From positions 124,001-188,000 of the forward strand of contig CANGJJ010000004.1 in the NCBI GenBank assembly GCA_947454485.1: 64,000 nt of DNA. Reading direction: 5' to 3'. The position numbers were made by a program, and so were the translations under genes. Under the pieces are notes generated by a model. It saw only the letters and a program-made list of their open reading frames with translations. It searched no databases and was not told where the DNA came from. Of the stretch, positions 63,401-64,000 are shown in pieces (positions within the stretch are counted from its first letter, which is position 1; each line of letters begins with the position of its first letter). Source of the DNA: Beijerinckiaceae bacterium (GTDB lineage: Bacteria; Pseudomonadota; Alphaproteobacteria; Rhizobiales; Beijerinckiaceae).

Positions 63401-64000
63401 TTAGCGCGCCGACGAAAGAGTGCTTCGCCGTGCTGGTTTGCGGGCCTTGTCGCGAAGGCTTGAGATTTGGCGCGTGGAGGGCATGCGCCGCTCCTTGCGG
63501 AACTGCTCCTCCTCGTCGCGGGCGAGATTTTGGATCATTAAAAGCATCAGATCGCGCGCGGCGGCCACTGTTGCTGCATCTGCGCCCTGCAAGGCGATGG
63601 CATTCACTTCTTCAGCGAGTGGCACCAATTTGTCGCGCAAGGCACGGCCTGCAGGCGTGAGAAAGACATAGACCTTCTTGCGGCTGTCGGGCTGCTGTTT
63701 GCGTAACACATAGCCCAGCTGTTCCATGGCTTTCAGCGCGGAGAATGTTGTGGGCTCCATCAGGCCCGCGCGCTCGCTCAATTCGCGTTGTGTCAGCCCG
63801 TCCTGTTCCCACAAGATGCGCAAAAAGGTCCAATGGCCAAAGGAGACGGAATGTTCTGTCAGGCGCATTTGCAAGGCGCGTGTGAGGCCGCGCGTCGCAT
63901 CTTTGACGAGATGGGCAAAGCGATCATTGGGCACAGCCTCGCGCCAGTGGCGCAGAATGGCTTGTGTTCCAGGTTCCTTCGGTTTCTTGGGCTTTGTGTC
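63401..64000 (-). CDS. MarR-family regulator (5' end outside window)
   Basis: The reading frame is open to the window edge, through QAILRHWREAVPNDRFAHLV, with no ATG inside. The start is therefore probably just outside, although a GTG at 63934 is possible. The visible 199 codons have the MarR winged helix (LTQRELSERAGLMEPTTFSALKAMEQLGYV; RKKVYVFLTPAGR) and a basic C-terminal tail (RQISSLRDKARKPARR). It heads a probable operon with the GMC oxidoreductase. Confidence 0.87.
   Translation of the reverse strand, partial: DTKPKKPKEPGTQAILRHWREAVPNDRFAHLVKDATRGLTRALQMRLTEHSVSFGHWTFLRILWEQDGLTQRELSERAGLMEPTTFSALKAMEQLGYVLRKQQPDSRKKVYVFLTPAGRALRDKLVPLAEEVNAIALQGADAATVAAARDLMLLMIQNLARDEEEQFRKERRMPSTRQISSLRDKARKPARRSTLSSAR

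Noticed and set aside
1-64000. CRISPR array, prophage, transposase or rRNA operon
   Set aside because: No regularly spaced repeats, integrase or transposase motifs, phage structural genes or rRNA sequence were noticed on either strand.

Overview
The window is chromosomal DNA of an alphaproteobacterium, most likely of the order Hyphomicrobiales (Rhizobiales). Support comes from the dnaG-rpoD pair with a zinc-less DnaG, the marR-ompR-envZ-like operon beside ilvE, the prs-rplY-pth-ychF neighbourhood, pgsA-moaD-moaE, UbiK/lgt/midA/pgeF, carA divergent from a YqeY protein, and a ccoNOQP-GHIS operon behind a perfect FNR/FixK box. The genus cannot be fixed from sequence reading alone. No phage, insertion sequence, CRISPR array or rRNA operon was seen. 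One tRNA gene is present.

Layout. 1-4.8 kb: end of proC, a TetR regulator, a MarR/response-regulator/histidine-kinase operon and ilvE. 4.9-5.5 kb: a HigBA-type toxin-antitoxin pair. 5.5-12.5 kb: moaE, moaD, pgsA, an orphan Bug-type binding protein, ychF, a YchJ-like protein, an orphan Xre/MbcA antitoxin, pth, rplY and prs. 12.5-20.8 kb: a lipoprotein, a membrane glycosyltransferase, uvrC, an AbrB-type membrane protein, a GST, a double-hotdog MaoC protein, apt and mtnP. 21-32.4 kb: msrP, a Tat-exported ABC binding protein, LysR, trxB, ubiK, an amidase, lgt, midA, pgeF, a methyltransferase, carA and yqeY. 32.4-38.9 kb: a NADAR-like protein, palindromic repeats, selO, dnaG, rpoD and hlyU.

39-50.9 kb is the accessory, catabolic part. 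It holds a GntR-MFS-amidohydrolase operon, a thioesterase, tRNA-Ile2, two small secreted proteins and two overlapping short-chain dehydrogenases. After a divergent alpha/beta hydrolase comes a tight operon of a class II aldolase-like protein, a glutamine-synthetase-like ligase and both subunits of a Rieske ring-hydroxylating oxygenase. The ligase-oxygenase pairing recalls gamma-glutamyl activation before dioxygenation in aniline catabolism. The gene set is different, and no reductase or glutaminase partner is present. This is the best candidate for an undescribed pathway.

51-64 kb: HU with a lysine/alanine-rich N-terminal tail, an enoyl-CoA hydratase, the complete cbb3 oxidase operon and its assembly genes, then a GMC oxidoreductase with a MarR regulator cut by the window edge. 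The cbb3 operon includes a 49-codon ccoS and ends in a probable CcoA copper importer. Its CcoI pump lacks the usual N-terminal CxxC.

Regulatory features read directly include a palindromic operator between marR and ilvE, an apparently leaderless GntR gene whose palindrome overlaps its own -10, and intrinsic terminators placed almost on the ribosome-binding sites of rplY, pth and rpoD.
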